A DNA stretch of 64,000 bases from Melitaea cinxia (taxonomy: Eukaryota > Arthropoda > Insecta > Lepidoptera > Nymphalidae): the NCBI RefSeq assembly GCF_905220565.1, contig NC_059402.1, positions 11,037,501 to 11,101,500 on the forward strand. Direction: 5' to 3'. The notes below the pieces were generated by a model that saw only the letters and a list, made by a program, of their open reading frames with translations, ran no database searches and had not been told where the DNA came from. Made by a program: the position numbers and the translations under genes. Within the stretch, counting starts at the first letter, position 1; every line of letters starts with the position of its first letter. Below are positions 11,489 through 23,091 of this stretch, one piece after another.

Positions 11489-11805
11489 TTGCTATGTGGC
11501 TACGGCAGTAAAGAATATAGCGACCCCCTCTCTTCCCATGGGTGTCGTTAGAGGCGACTAAGGGATAACACAGTTCCACTACCACCTTGGAACTTATAAA
11601 GCCGACTGATGGCGGGATAACCACCCAACTGCCGGCTTTGAAATACACAGGCCGTCGGGGCCACAGACCCAGCCCTGCGGTCACCAACCCGCCTGCCCAG
11701 CGTGGTGACTATGGGCGACACACATGAGTTCACGCCATTATTGGCGCGAAATTGTGGAGGCCTATGTCCAGCAGTGGATTGCGATAGGCTGAAGTGATTG
11801 GTGTG
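11489..11805 (+). mobile_element. SINE-like repeat (family B), near full length
   Basis: It runs from a GGCAGTAAAGAATATAGCGA start through GCCTGCCCAGCGTGGTGAC to a GGAGGCCTATGTCCAGCAGT tail, which is the same sequence that encodes the GEAYVQQW end of the RTE LINE at 4602. Sharing a LINE tail is how SINEs are mobilised by a partner LINE. Other copies: 14262 (3' end), 20999 (minus), 35732 (minus) and 63612 (minus). Confidence 0.8.
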
Positions 11806-11810
11806 ATTGA

Positions 11811-12055
11811 TCTTAAATGTACAGACAGCGACCCGTTATATTTTTATTATGTATTGATAATCACAACATTTCGCGTAGCGGATTAAGCTTAAATAACGAG
11901 GAGATTTCTTTGACCGGTCTTGGTATTTACAGTACACTAGACTAAACCAAACATTTAGACTTCTAATTCTTATTTTATATTTTAATTATCGATAGTCGTT
12001 ACCAATAGCACAAAAGCCTTAGATAAAGTTAAATTACGATACGAATTAAAGATGG
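11811..12055 (+). repeat. Dispersed segment, near-identical inverted copy at 63752-64000
   Basis: The segment from ATCTTAAATGTACAGACAGC to GATACGAATTAAAGATG is repeated on the other strand at the right edge of the window with only a few differences. It has no coding frame. In both places it adjoins family B SINE sequence but in different order, so the segment itself is the mobile or duplicated unit. Confidence 0.85.
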
Positions 12056-12324
12056 TATTTTAAATTAATATTTCTAATTGTATTAGGTATTTCGGTAGAT
12101 AATTTTATAGTAGAAAGCTTAACTTTAACCAAAATTTCACAGTAAATAGAAAAGATAAATCTTAACCAAAACAAAACAAAATATAGTTAAAAACATAATC
12201 ATGAACTCATATGTCTCTCTCTCATAGAAATAAAAATGTGTGTATATTTATTCTTATGACTTTAACAAATAACTTTGAAAAATAAAATTAATGTGTATGT
12301 ACAGTTTTCTCGTATGTACTTTTT

Positions 12325-12600
12325 TTAACCGACTGAAAAGAGGGTAACTTCGTCATTTATGAACCGATTTTGATAATTATTTTTTTGTTGGAGAGGAGAT
12401 ATCCCAAGTGTGGTACTGTGATATGGAAACCAGGATCTGATGATGGAATCTCAGAGAAATCGAGGGAAACCCTCGAAAATTGTACTGGCGACTAGTGCGT
12501 ATGTTAGTTTTCGTCTACCTACGTTGTATTACTTGTCGATGTAATTGAAGTCGATTTTTTTCGTTTGCGAGCAAACACAATCATAAACTTTTTAAAGCTT
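12325..12600 (-). mobile_element. MITE-like element, copy 3 (minus)
   Basis: On plus it opens TTTTTAACCGACTGAAAAG and closes ATTGAAGTCGATTTTTTTCG, the reverse arrangement of the copy at 970. The interior CAGGATCTGATGATGG block is shared. Non-coding. Confidence 0.6.
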
Positions 12601-13810
12601 TAAAAAATAAAAAGAAACTAACAAATTAAAAAGAAAAAACCCGTTTTAAAAATACTTGATAGGTAGGTGATTTGAAATTAACTAAAAACATTAACACGTG
12701 TTAAATAATCTACGCGTTTACATTTGCGTTGATGTAAACTGTTGTAATTAGTAATTTGTTGTATTTAATATATTTGGTACCTTCATTAATAAATATGCTT
12801 TCTAAGGCAAAAGGCTTTTAAAATCGTGTCGGTAGATCCCAAGATTAGCGCGGCATATGAATTAACTACTTAGCTTTATTTAAAAATAATACATGTAGCA
12901 TGTACTATATATAAGTTTAATTTATTAAAGATGTAAGCAAGTTATATTTTAATTTTTAGTTACAGAACATAATGTAATTATTTTAATTAATTTAAGAATC
13001 GAATTTTAAGTGCAAACTTGATTTATTGGTTTTGTTGAAATTAATACAAAAGGAAGGCTACAATTAGGTCTATTAAGGGCTTTTTCACTAGTTGTGGATA
13101 AAGTTTATCCAGCAAATAAGGTACAAATAGACTTTAACAGGATGTAGAATAGGCCATGATTTGTTTCACCTCAGAAATTAAAAAAAAACTTAAAACCAAC
13201 ATTACATTATAACATTATTTTATAAAATATATTATTGCTTTTGGATTCATTTTCGCAAATATAAATATCTCATTAATACAGTGTAATTCGCTGATGGAAA
13301 AGAATACGCCAAAAACTTTTATCTGTTTGATATTATCATACGTCAAATAGCGTTGTTCACAACTGGTGAAACCGGCCCTTACAAAAGTACATTAACCAAT
13401 AAACTATATCGTTTCTACGCGATGCCTTTCGATTTGCAGCACTATTTAATAACTGTAAGAATATAAATATATTTGTTGTGTAAATATACAACTCACAAAG
13501 AAACGGTTAGTTTTATCGCTGAATTTGCGTTTTACTTTTTAACCATTTAATTATTGTTCTAATGGATGGATTACACACTTACTTCAATTATGTTTTTCTC
13601 TAATTATACGAAGTATTGATTTGAAACAGAAAATATATGAGTAAGAAAATTAATATAATTTTTTAAGTATGGTTTTCGCAATTATATAATTTAAAAAATT
13701 AAAAATATAATTTAAATGAAATGTACCTAATTAATAATAAATAATAGAAAAGCCTTAAATTAACTTTTCTGGTTAAATAAAGTGTTTCGCAAATAAGGGC
13801 GAGCACTCAC
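12601..13810. other. Intron or intergenic sequence left of the ankyrin exons
   Basis: A+T-rich. The ankyrin gene on minus must continue leftwards, because its last visible exon ends in an open splice donor at 13810, but I found no following exon here with the right phase. Confidence 0.4.
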
Positions 13811-14545
13811 CTTTTGATCGCGACATGTTCGCAGCGTCTGGTAGCGCGAGTGAAGTGCGCGCAGCGCGGAAGTGTGCGAGCGTGCGGCCGCTCGCGTCCC
13901 GCGCGCCCCGGTCCGCGCCCGCCCGCTCCAGCAGCGCTGCGACTGCTGCCTCGTCGCGGCAGGCTGCGGTGTAGTGCAATGGTATACGACCTTCCTGTTA
14001 CAAATTATTAAACATTAATTTTTTTACAGTATTTAGGTCGGAAAATAAGTGTTCGGCTCCCCTGTTGGTAAGCGGTTATCGTAGCTTATAGAAGCCTGCA
14101 ATACCAGAAGAATCGCAAGCGCATTACTGACCTTACACCCAATTCCTCCAGGAGCTCTGGTCATCTTACTCACCACAGAAACACTACACTGCTTGAAGAC
14201 AGCTTTATTTAGCCGTGATCTTCCTGTTGCCCTTCCTCAGTTAAAATAATTTAATCGCCTGCCCAGCGTGGTGACTATGGGCAAAACACATGAGTTCACG
14301 TTATTTGTGGCGTAAACTTGTGGAGGCCTTTGTCCAGCAGTGGACTGTATAGGCTGTAATGATGAATGATGAATCACCTTTAAGAATATTTTATTAAGAA
14401 GGCACTTTAAAGGTTTCTTATTATTAATCTATACAAGTAAATAAAATTAGAGTGTCTGTTTGTAATATTAAAATAACCACTTTTTACGAAATTCATATGA
14501 ATGTATATACGGTACATATACCAAAATAATATTTTTTACAATTTT

Positions 14546-14576
<31 letters not shown>

Positions 14577-15957
14577 TCCGGCTAATCTCTGAAACGGCTG
14601 GACCAATTTTGACGAGACCTTCACTTGAAAATAGCTGATGTAATAAGGAATAACTTAGGATACTTTTATTTTAGAAATTTATTTATTTTATAACTCTACG
14701 ATTTGAATAATAACTTTTTTGTTAAATAACACGCGGACGAAGTCGCGGGTATAGCTAGTTTTATATAAGTGTACTTTCCGTTGGTGTTTTTTAAAATAAA
14801 TAAACGAATGAATAAAACCCTTTAAGAAATTTTGGCTAAGGGGATTGTGGATTGTGTTCCCGCTCTGACTCGGTCATCTGATCCTAAGATCCTATGACTT
14901 AATTCATATGTTATAAAAAACAGTCGACTGGATAATATCTAGATATTTTTTAAATGTACATTATTAGTGTTATATGTATCTATATGATGCAGTTATGTAC
15001 TTATACGTGTGCGTAGACTACTGTAGAAGATCGATTCCATAACTCTTTCCTAATCCTATGTAGAGAAAAAGTCAAGTGAGTTCACTCGCATCAACTCTTT
15101 GACTCGAAACAATTACATCAGAAGATTCTATTTAATACGTACGTAAGGTGTTTAATTTAAATATCAATAAAAATATAATATTTTTTGTATAATACTTACG
15201 GAATCTTTTTGATGTACAAGATGTGGATAATTGCTGACAAGCCATTCAATAATGTCCATGTAGTTATAGAAGACTGCTTTATGTAGAAGGCCAACGCCGG
15301 CTTCATCTAAACATGCTACGTATTTGTGGCGATTGTATTCATATTCCAGCAGTTCCTTTAAAAAAATTGTCTTAGTATAAACACATCGGATAATATACAG
15401 GATTAAAGCGATTTTGGTAATAAAACAGTTAACTGTAGTTAGTAGTAGAGTAAGATAAAAATTATTCTCGTACTTAATACTAATGACACAATGTGATATC
15501 GTGTTATCATAATTATACAATACAGAAATATTTAATTTTTTCTTTGTTTGTAATATATAAAGTCAAAAACAACGGGACTGATTACGATTATTTTTTTAAC
15601 AGTAGATTTTTTACATAGGCTATGTTGACAAGAAGACACTTGCTAGCTTTTATCAAATTTCTGTATATCAGGTTATTTATTATTTATTTATTTAATAAAA
15701 GAAAAATATATACGAAATAAGTAATCAAGTTATATGTACCATCGCTACCTGGAGTTCTAAAAGCGACCCTTTTTCAACCGCGGCGTGTAGAGCCTTGCAC
15801 TTTCTAATGAGATTGACGAGGTATCTTGAAAGCGGAACAGCTTCAGCCTCCACCAGGAGATGGTGGCCTTGTCCTGCTAAGATCGCACGCTCCAGTTTAA
15901 CTTCTGCCCCACAACGAGCCCATTGACGGAGTTGCGCTGATGATACTCTTCCCAATA
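13811..15957 (-). CDS. Ankyrin-repeat protein, partial (three internal exons)
   Basis: Three minus-strand exons splice in phase: 15957-15740, 15355-15200 and 13994-13811. The first enters with two bases of a split codon, the joints between the three are phase 0, and the last ends one base into a codon at a GTGAGT donor, so the gene is open at both ends. The 186 or so residues hold ankyrin units: CKALHAAVEKGSLLELQ, AGVGLLHKAVFYNYMDIIEW and GRIPLHYTAACRDEAAVAAL, the last two close to the G-TPLH-AA consensus, followed by GADRGARDASGRTLAH. Ankyrin repeats bind other proteins; the partner cannot be told. The last exon is strikingly G+C-rich (about 13811-13950) against an A+T-rich background. Its intron holds three repeats (14031, 14262, 14428). 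I do not recognise the orthologue. Confidence 0.7.
14031..14240 (+). repeat. Family F repeat in ankyrin-gene intron
   Basis: Starts near TTAGGTCGGAAAATAAGTG and includes TGTTGGTAAGCGGTTATCG and TGCAATACCAGAAGAATCG; diverged relative to the copy at 2364. Confidence 0.6.
14262..14372 (+). mobile_element. SINE family B, 3' end only
   Basis: A 5'-truncated copy: GCCTGCCCAGCGTGGTGACT through TGGAGGCCTTTGTCCAGCAG and a tail GATGAATGATGAATCA. It sits right after the family F repeat. Confidence 0.7.
14428..14758 (+). mobile_element. Helitron-like element, family H1 (plus)
   Basis: Begins TCTATACAAGTAAATAAAA, contains a (CTGT)n run and TTGTTCCGGCTAATCTCTGA, and ends GACGAAGTCGCGGGTATAG with CTAG then T. 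Copies at 25066 (plus), 27797 (minus) and 34841 (plus) share all these blocks. The ends and insertion context agree with Helitrons; non-autonomous. Confidence 0.65.
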
Positions 15958-16974
15958 CTAAAACAATATTTTTTTTTTGTATTACTTCTATTTCAAAGAG
16001 GTTTTATTTTTTCAATATAAATATTATATTATGCTATACTTAAACTTAAGTTATACATAGTAGTATAATCGATGTTATGATTTTATCAAGCTTTTGAATT
16101 TGTACTGTTTCTTTACTCTCACTCTATATTCGTCACTTACCTAATTATTTAAAATATTTTTATTATGTTATTGTACTTAAATATATAAATTAACTAGCTG
16201 ACCTGGCGAACTTCGTATCACCTTATTTTTTTCTGAAATATAATAATAACATAATATATCAAAATAAAATATAGCCTATCTTTTAAGTTGGATCAAACTG
16301 CACACGGTATGCAAATTTGACTAAAATCGGTTAAGAAGTTTAGGAGTCCATTGAGGACAAACATTGTGACACGAGATTTATATATATTAAGATTACAGCA
16401 TCTTTATTTAATTTTTTTTTATTATAATATTACAAATACACAGATATAATGAGAATAAATAAACACAGATTTGCTACGAGAATGCTACGACGTAGGCATT
16501 GTAGCGAGTATCGGAAGAGTTTAAATAGTTAAAACTGATGACGACGATAATTTAAAATGGTACGAGCATAGCGTAAACGAATAATATTTCTATATTTTGA
16601 AATTTTGAAGTTGGTCGTATCAAAGTTAGGAACAGAATAAGCTTACTGACTTAGCAAGACTAGCCGATTGTTTTACTAGAGATCGACTGATTATCTAGGG
16701 TGTGTTCTTTCACCAAAACAAAATTTTATTTTTAAAACATTATTGGAACAGATGTGTGTGATGATGTGTAGATAACATGTATAAAAAGGTAATTTTTTTT
16801 GTAATGTAGCATATAATAAATACTTTATAAAAAATATGAGTAAAAATATTTGCATTATTACGTGTACTAACATTAAATATACGGTATTTTTAAATAATAG
16901 TTTCAAATGTGTGATGATGAAGTGATGAGTCTAAACCGATAATAATAAGTGTAAAATATCATTATATAATTGTG
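15958..16974. other. Upstream side of ankyrin gene; holds one Helitron-like remnant
   Basis: No upstream ankyrin exon with the required phase was found. At 16194-16391 (minus) a repeat opens CTAGCTGACCTGGCGAACTT and ends near TGTGACACGAGATTTATAT; both ends match the family at 26129 and 34512. The rest is A+T-rich and unremarkable. Confidence 0.45.
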
Positions 16975-17428
16975 TTTGCAGAGAAACGAAGAAAAACCGA
17001 CTTCAATTATATTGACAAGTAATACAATGTAGGTAGACGAAAAAATAGTCAAGTAAATACGCATTATCAAAGATTACTCCAAAAGTTGTAATCGATTAAA
17101 TTAAAAATAATTAAAATCGGTACACCCAGTAAAAAGCTATGCGCATTTTCTAGAGTTTCCCTCGATTTCTCTAGGATCCCATCATCAGATCCTGGTTTCC
17201 TTATCATGGTATCAAACTAGGGATATCTCCTTTCCAACAAAAAAAGAATTATCAAAATCGGTTCATAAACGACAGAGTTATCCCCGAACATACATAAAAT
17301 ATATATATTATATAATATATAATATATATATTTTATGTATATAATATACGTATATAATATTCGACCATATATATATATATATGGTCGAATTGAGTAATCT
17401 CCTCCTTTTTTTGAAGTCGTTTAAAAAC
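16975..17428 (+). mobile_element. MITE-like element, copy 4, with AT palindromes
   Basis: It opens with GAGAAACGAAGAAAAACCGA and ACTTCAATTATATTGAC and closes with TTTTTTGAAGTCGTTTAAAA. Near its right end it holds two palindromes: 17292-17338 (19-nt arms) and 17361-17388, where TCGACCAT and ATGGTCGA bracket an (AT)n core. The copy at 970 has a shorter version of the same (AT)n end. Confidence 0.65.
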
Positions 17429-18570
17429 CACCCTGTTCTCTAAAATCGTACAACGTTGACAACTTCGAGATACAAGATTATAAGATTTATTCTTTAATAG
17501 CCGGTAGGGGTTTTAGTAGTTACCGCGCTGACCTTAAGCCGATCCTGAACTTGCATAACGCTGCCAACATAATTGCGTAGCAAGTTCGTGTCAAACCACT
17601 TTAATGGCGTCCGTTTACCGGGGATTTTTATGCAAATTGAATAGTCTACTCGCCTTCACGGTTCTTTTATTTAAGCGAAATTATTTACAGCGCAGTACTT
17701 CTGTTCCGTCAATTATAACGTGACCTTCTTTGATGTTTTATGCAAATGTTTATTGTGTTTTATATTTCGAATAAATGTGAATGTTTGTTATGATTATTCA
17801 AAATTATTGTGTTATTAAAAATATTTCTTTTGATATTGTTTTATTTTATTTTTATATAAATAAATAATCGATTTTTACGTAATTAACACGATTGGAAAAT
17901 GCGTTACATTCATATTTTTTTTTTAGTTGTAGTAAATTAAAATGATGATTATAAGGCTTCATAAATAAGGAGTTCATGTCTGAGTATATTAAAAAAAATA
18001 TTCATCAAAATTAAATAGTCACACGTTAAGATGTAATGAGTTAAAAAAGTACAGTTAAATTGAGAATCTCTTCTTTTTTAAATCAGTTAAAAAAGAAGAA
18101 TAGATACACTCATATTCAAAATAAATATGTTTTGTTTTAAATCCCTAATATAAATATCTTTTATATAAAATTCTCGTTTCACAATGTTAGTTACCCCTAA
18201 GCTATAAGGATTAAGGGGGTTAATAACATATATGGAAAAACGACGAATGCGGGGTCAGCTAGTATTATTATAAATGTAAATGTAAGTTTGCTTGTTACGC
18301 TTTCACGCGAAAACTACGTAACCGATTATCATGAAACTTTGTATACATATTCTTGGAGGTATTAGAAGTAACGTAGGATACTTTTTGTTAAAATTCAATG
18401 CGAGCGAAGCCGCAAGTAGCTAAGAGCTAGTATGTAATAAAATATTATTAAAAAAGTTTAACTTTAACCTTAATCATAATTTTGTTGTGGTTTATGTGTT
18501 ATGGAATCGATGCTATAGTCGATTGATGTGATTGAAAATGTTACGATTCGATGGAACTCTGCGTCTATAA
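17429..18570. other. Intergenic with Helitron-like remnants
   Basis: Two short repeat remnants end in CTAG: one at about 18147-18254 (ending TGCGGGGTCAGCTAG) and one at about 18264-18433 (GCGAGCGAAGCCGCAAGTAG...CTAG). The rest shows no gene. Confidence 0.4.
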
Positions 18571-18817
18571 CAGAGAACAGAATATTGAACAAGGAAAATT
18601 GTTGTTGAATAAAATATTAAATGAGATATCCGATAATCGACTTGACCTACAAATTTACCAAATGTACTTATTTACAAAAAGAACTAAAGATATTTTAACA
18701 TTAGCTCAAGATTTTTTTAACACTTTGAACAATCAATTTTTTGCAGTTTTTTTAATTTTTAAATTAATTTTAATTTTAATATTCAAATTTATCATTCCAA
18801 AACTATATTTATTATAA
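18571..18817 (+). pseudogene. Possible gustatory-receptor C-terminal exon
   Basis: After a plausible acceptor (CTATAACAG) the frame reads about 80 residues to a stop. It has a basic, helical stretch (QGKLLLNKILNEISDNRL), then QMYLFTKRTKDILTLAQDFF, TLNNQFFAVF and a long hydrophobic tail. In insect gustatory receptors the last exon has this order, ending in a TY-----QF membrane helix; here that motif is replaced by an F/I/L-rich run. No matching upstream exons were found, so it may be a decayed receptor or a coincidence. Confidence 0.3.
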
Positions 18818-18924
18818 CCGTTACAAGTTCAATTTTGTACATTAAAGATATTTTGTAAATTGTTTTTGGAAGGAACTCTTTTACAAGGAATTTTATTAAT
18901 ACTGAATCCAAAAATATATTATTT

Positions 18925-19090
18925 TAACCGGCTTAAAAAAAGAGACGGTTCTCAATTTGAGTGTATTTTTTCTGTGTGCTTTTTGAGTTATTCCTTATAA
19001 CACGTATTTTATTGACTGTTTTACCGACTACCTAAATCGTATTACTTGCCAATGTTACGAAAATACACAATTATTTTTCAATGTAGCGTA
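18925..19090 (-). mobile_element. MITE-like element, partial copy 5
   Basis: Opens with AACCGGCTTAAAAAAAGAG and contains TACCGACTACCTAAATCG and TATTACTTGCCAATG, matching the minus arrangement at 12325. Strongly diverged. Confidence 0.4.
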
Positions 19091-20867
19091 ACGCATATTT
19101 TGCGTTAAATTTGGAAATTTGGTAGGTTGGTTGCTAACTTATTCTTAATATCATAATTTATTTAATCTATATAAATTTAATTCTTGTGTAGAGGGTTCAA
19201 CGAACTCGACAAATCTTTTATAACATCATTATTTTGGTCAATAAATACCATCTATTTTTTACTATTGATGTCAAGATTTTTAACAAAGTTTACAAAACAT
19301 AAATACTCATTCATAAATTTAATCTAGTGACGGTTTAATTGTCGAAGAGATACGATTAGTACGCAGGTCTCACGTCATTGTTACGAAATGACGCAAGGCG
19401 TTTTATCGTTGTAGACTATATATATATTTTTAATTGATTTATGGTTTACCAGCAGTTTTACGATTAGTTAACTCAATAGATAGGTATCACAGATGACACT
19501 GGAAATTATAATTAATCTATATTAATGTAAACACAACATACTATAAAAACTTAAAGCGTTTTAATAAGTATATAACATTACTATATATGTGTGCTAATTT
19601 GCTATTTGTAAGAGATTATACAATTTTTTTAATACTGAAATAGAAGCGCTGAAATGTCAATTGAGCCACTGCATTTATTAAATGTTTTTGTAATTCGCGG
19701 AACCGTGGAGTTCGCTCTTAGCAGCGTTTTCCTAAACATAACATATTGCGTCTATACTATTGTTTGAATCAAATAGATTCTTGGACGAATGAATAAAAGT
19801 GTTAAGATTATTGAAACTTTTAGGTTTGAAGCTATAAACATCTAAGTGACGAAGTATTTGATGATGTGTTGGCGCAACAGTCACAGCACTGGTTTGTGGC
19901 TGTTGCCCTAGCGGTTGTGGGTTTGATCCCCCCATGGTAAAAATTTGTATTGGCCATACAGATGTTTGCTTCTTACGGATTAAAAAATAAGAAAGGAAAG
20001 CGAGAAATGGCGCAGAAAATAGGAAAAAATTAAAAAACATGGCGATTTTCTAAACAGTCTGACAGTTTGCAAGATAGGACTATGTCGTCAAACGTAAATA
20101 TAGATAGATATACAATTAAGGAAAAACAGTCACAGTGACAGTATATCTTAAGCCTATTTAAAATAAATAAAAACCGTTTTAGACGTAATAGAATATATGA
20201 ATTGTCTACTTTCAAAATGTAGGTATAGAATATCCACGTGTTAAACATTCTCATACGGTATATAATATTTACCATACAGAGGGCGACCAATCGATGGTCG
20301 TTGAACTTACCTCAATTATGCTCATTAGACTTGACAACTGAATTCATATTATTTTTACCCTATGTTTCTATCTCAAAGGCGAAGAAGAAATTATTCATAC
20401 AAATGACTAAAAGCAGTAACGGTTAGTATTACAGTTAAGTAAATTGCACTAATTATTTCAATAATTATTTTTAGTTGTGTTAATAATTTACATTCAATAT
20501 ACGTCTAATATAACAGATGAAATATTGGAAATACTTCGCAACATCGTTGAAAATTTAAAATATGATACTGCTGGTTGTTCCAATTTCCGTTTCATTTCAA
20601 TTTTTTCACATTATAACATCAAAGAAACTTAATAGTACACACTACAAATCTTCAAAGTACTAATACGATAAGTACTAATACGATATAGCAAGATCAGCTT
20701 ATTAATAGAGCCGTAAAGTTAATCGTGATGATAATTAAATAGGCCACTTAGAGGTTCGACAGAAATAAAATACAGTCATTGATGTCAATTAGTAATTAAT
20801 TGGCGCACGAACAAAATCGCAGAAAATTTTTTAATGTATTCTTTTGGCCTTTTCGTGTAATCTATAT
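19091..20867. other. Gene-poor; includes a SINE A 5' half at 19864-19976
   Basis: 19864-19976 (plus) carries GTGTTGGCGCAACAGTCACA (A box region), GGGTTTGATCCCCCC (B box) and TTGTATTGGCCATACAGATG, the 5' half of family A, truncated at the 3' end. Otherwise A+T-rich with no convincing frame. Confidence 0.5.
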
Positions 20868-20919
20868 AGTTTTTGCTTCGAATATTAATATACCTATATT
20901 AATACGTGAAGCAAAAACT
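20868..20919. repeat. 25-nt-arm hairpin at the start of an element
   Basis: Arms 20868-20892 and 20895-20919 (outer part AGTTTTTGCTTC / GAAGCAAAAACT) pair with about three mismatches around CC. The sequence after it (GGAGGAGTATGAAATTTTGC) looks like a degenerate interspersed repeat that is itself broken by the SINE at 20999. Confidence 0.5.
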
Positions 20920-20998
20920 TTGTAACCCTTTTTACTAAAATTGCGCGCTCGGAGGAGTATGAAATTTTGCACACTTGTAGTTTATATAGAGAAGGAGT

Positions 20999-21339
20999 CA
21001 TCACAGCAGCCTTTCGCAGTCCACTACTGGACATACGCCTCCACAAGCTGACGCCAGAAATGGCGTGAACTCATGTGTTTTGCCTATAGTCACCACGCTG
21101 GGAAGGCGGGTTGGTGACCGCAGGGCTGGCTTTGTCGCACCAAAGACGCTTCTGCCCGTCGTCGGCCTGTGTATTTTAAAGCCAGCAGTTGGATGGTTAT
21201 CCCGCCATCAGTCGGCTTTTTAAGTTCCAAGGTAGTAGTGGAACTATGTTATCCCTTAGTCACAACTTACGACACCCACGGGAAGAGAAGGGGTGGCTAT
21301 ATTCTTTGATGCCGTAACCTCACAGCATAATAAGATATA
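20999..21339 (-). mobile_element. SINE family B, full-length minus copy with TSD
   Basis: Flanked by AGAGAAGGAGT at 20988-20998 and 21340-21350, an 11-bp target-site duplication. It contains CACCACGCTGGGAAGGCGGG and GTTATCCCGCCATCAGTCGG and reads in reverse to the RTE-like tail. This defines the borders of the family. Confidence 0.85.
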
Positions 21340-23091
21340 AGAGAAGGAGTGCAGAATGCTAACGTTTTTTCTTACGTAATGCATAAAAATACAAAAAATC
21401 AATTAAAAAAATTACATATACTAGTACTACCATGTATTTGACACAACATGCATAAATACTCTTTTGTTTAATGTTCAATATTATAATATAAATTATTTAT
21501 GGTCGAATTTCGACCCCTGGGCGACAATTAGCACATTGAAAATTTGAAATATTCAGAATATTGGCTCTTTTCATTAAATTTGTATATTGATAGACGAACA
21601 CGATAGATCGTGACGTACCTATATATTTTTATATTTATTGATATCTTTATTACATAATTATATTTAATACTTTCGGGTATTTAAAATGATATTTTAATAA
21701 TGATTATATTTTTATGGATTTCAGCGTAAAAATTTGAACGTTTATACTTAAGTATAGGATGTAGTCAATTATTACGTAACAAAAAAACCTACTTACTTTA
21801 TATTTATTCAATCGAGCAGTAGGTAATTATTCCTTAAATGAACAAATTATATACCTATCACTTAGGTATCCGTTACTAGTAAAAATAGTAAATTTTTTAC
21901 ATACGAAATCCGATTCTAAATCAATTATTTAGATCGATGAATATTTCTAAGCAAATACAATTATTAAACATAATCCGCGTATACAACAGGGAATCACAAA
22001 AACTTCACGGTAATTTTCTCAAGTTTACACAGCCTGTTTTCCTGCGATTTGTATGGACTTTTTAAATAAGTGCTTCTATACTTTATGCAATATGCTTTTC
22101 ACGCGACATCACGCTAAGGTCGCGTCTACATACATTTCTTAAGTTTCCCACTCAAATGATGCATAATTTCGTCATTAATTACAATGTTAACTGACCATGA
22201 AATGTTCCGGTTAATGTTTTAATGTGATAAATGATTTATTGTTGTATATTATTAGAAATATCTAATATCTAATATAAGTAAACTAAACATATTAGGTAAT
22301 ATTAAAAACAAGAAATATGTAACATCAATTTTCAGTTATGTACCTCGACTTTATCTAAACGTGTATATCGACTTTGTCTAAACTTTATTTCTATAAGTCG
22401 AATTTATTTTAAAAAAAATCGTGTACATTTTTTATTTCGATATTCTTTTGCTGTAATAATTGGAGATTGTTTCTGTTCACATTTTTAATTACACAAATAC
22501 TTTTATAAAGTAAACAATATAAATATAGGTAATTTATTGTTTTAGTAAGCGTTTGTAAAGCAGTATAAGTACTTCTTATAAAATATGCATTAAACTTGTG
22601 TATACCTGCTGTTTGCTTAACTTACATTTCACTATCATTAGGTGCGGGTTATTAGAACCCGTATCACTTGCTAGCATATCAGCGACATGTTATACCTTAT
22701 TGATATACCTGTACAGTTTTCTTATAGACCTAGTTATTTTATAGCTACTCTATTGCTACTGACATAAAGCTTATTTTTGAATGTAATATTAGTATGAATA
22801 GCTTTTATCGGCAAAGGAAAACGTCGTTATAACTTAGGTAAAATTTGAGTTTAAAAGTATGACGTTTTGTAGAGATAGACATGACGATGGTTGTTATCTT
22901 TAAATGTTTGTTATAAACTTTTTTAAACGGTTTTATTTAGCTCACCCCGTTTGTTTTATTATTTATTCTTGGGTCAAATTTAGTAATTCAAATTTCACCC
23001 TCTTCCTGTCAACCGATTAATCTGAAATTTTGTATACACTTCGGATTTTGGTGACAATACAATTATGTTTACTCATTATCATTATAAATTC
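21340..23091. other. Gene-poor A+T-rich stretch
   Basis: No gene. Immediately left of the tandem array, TCAACCGATTAATCTGAAAT and TTTTGTATACACTTCGG look like interspersed-repeat sequence. Confidence 0.4.
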
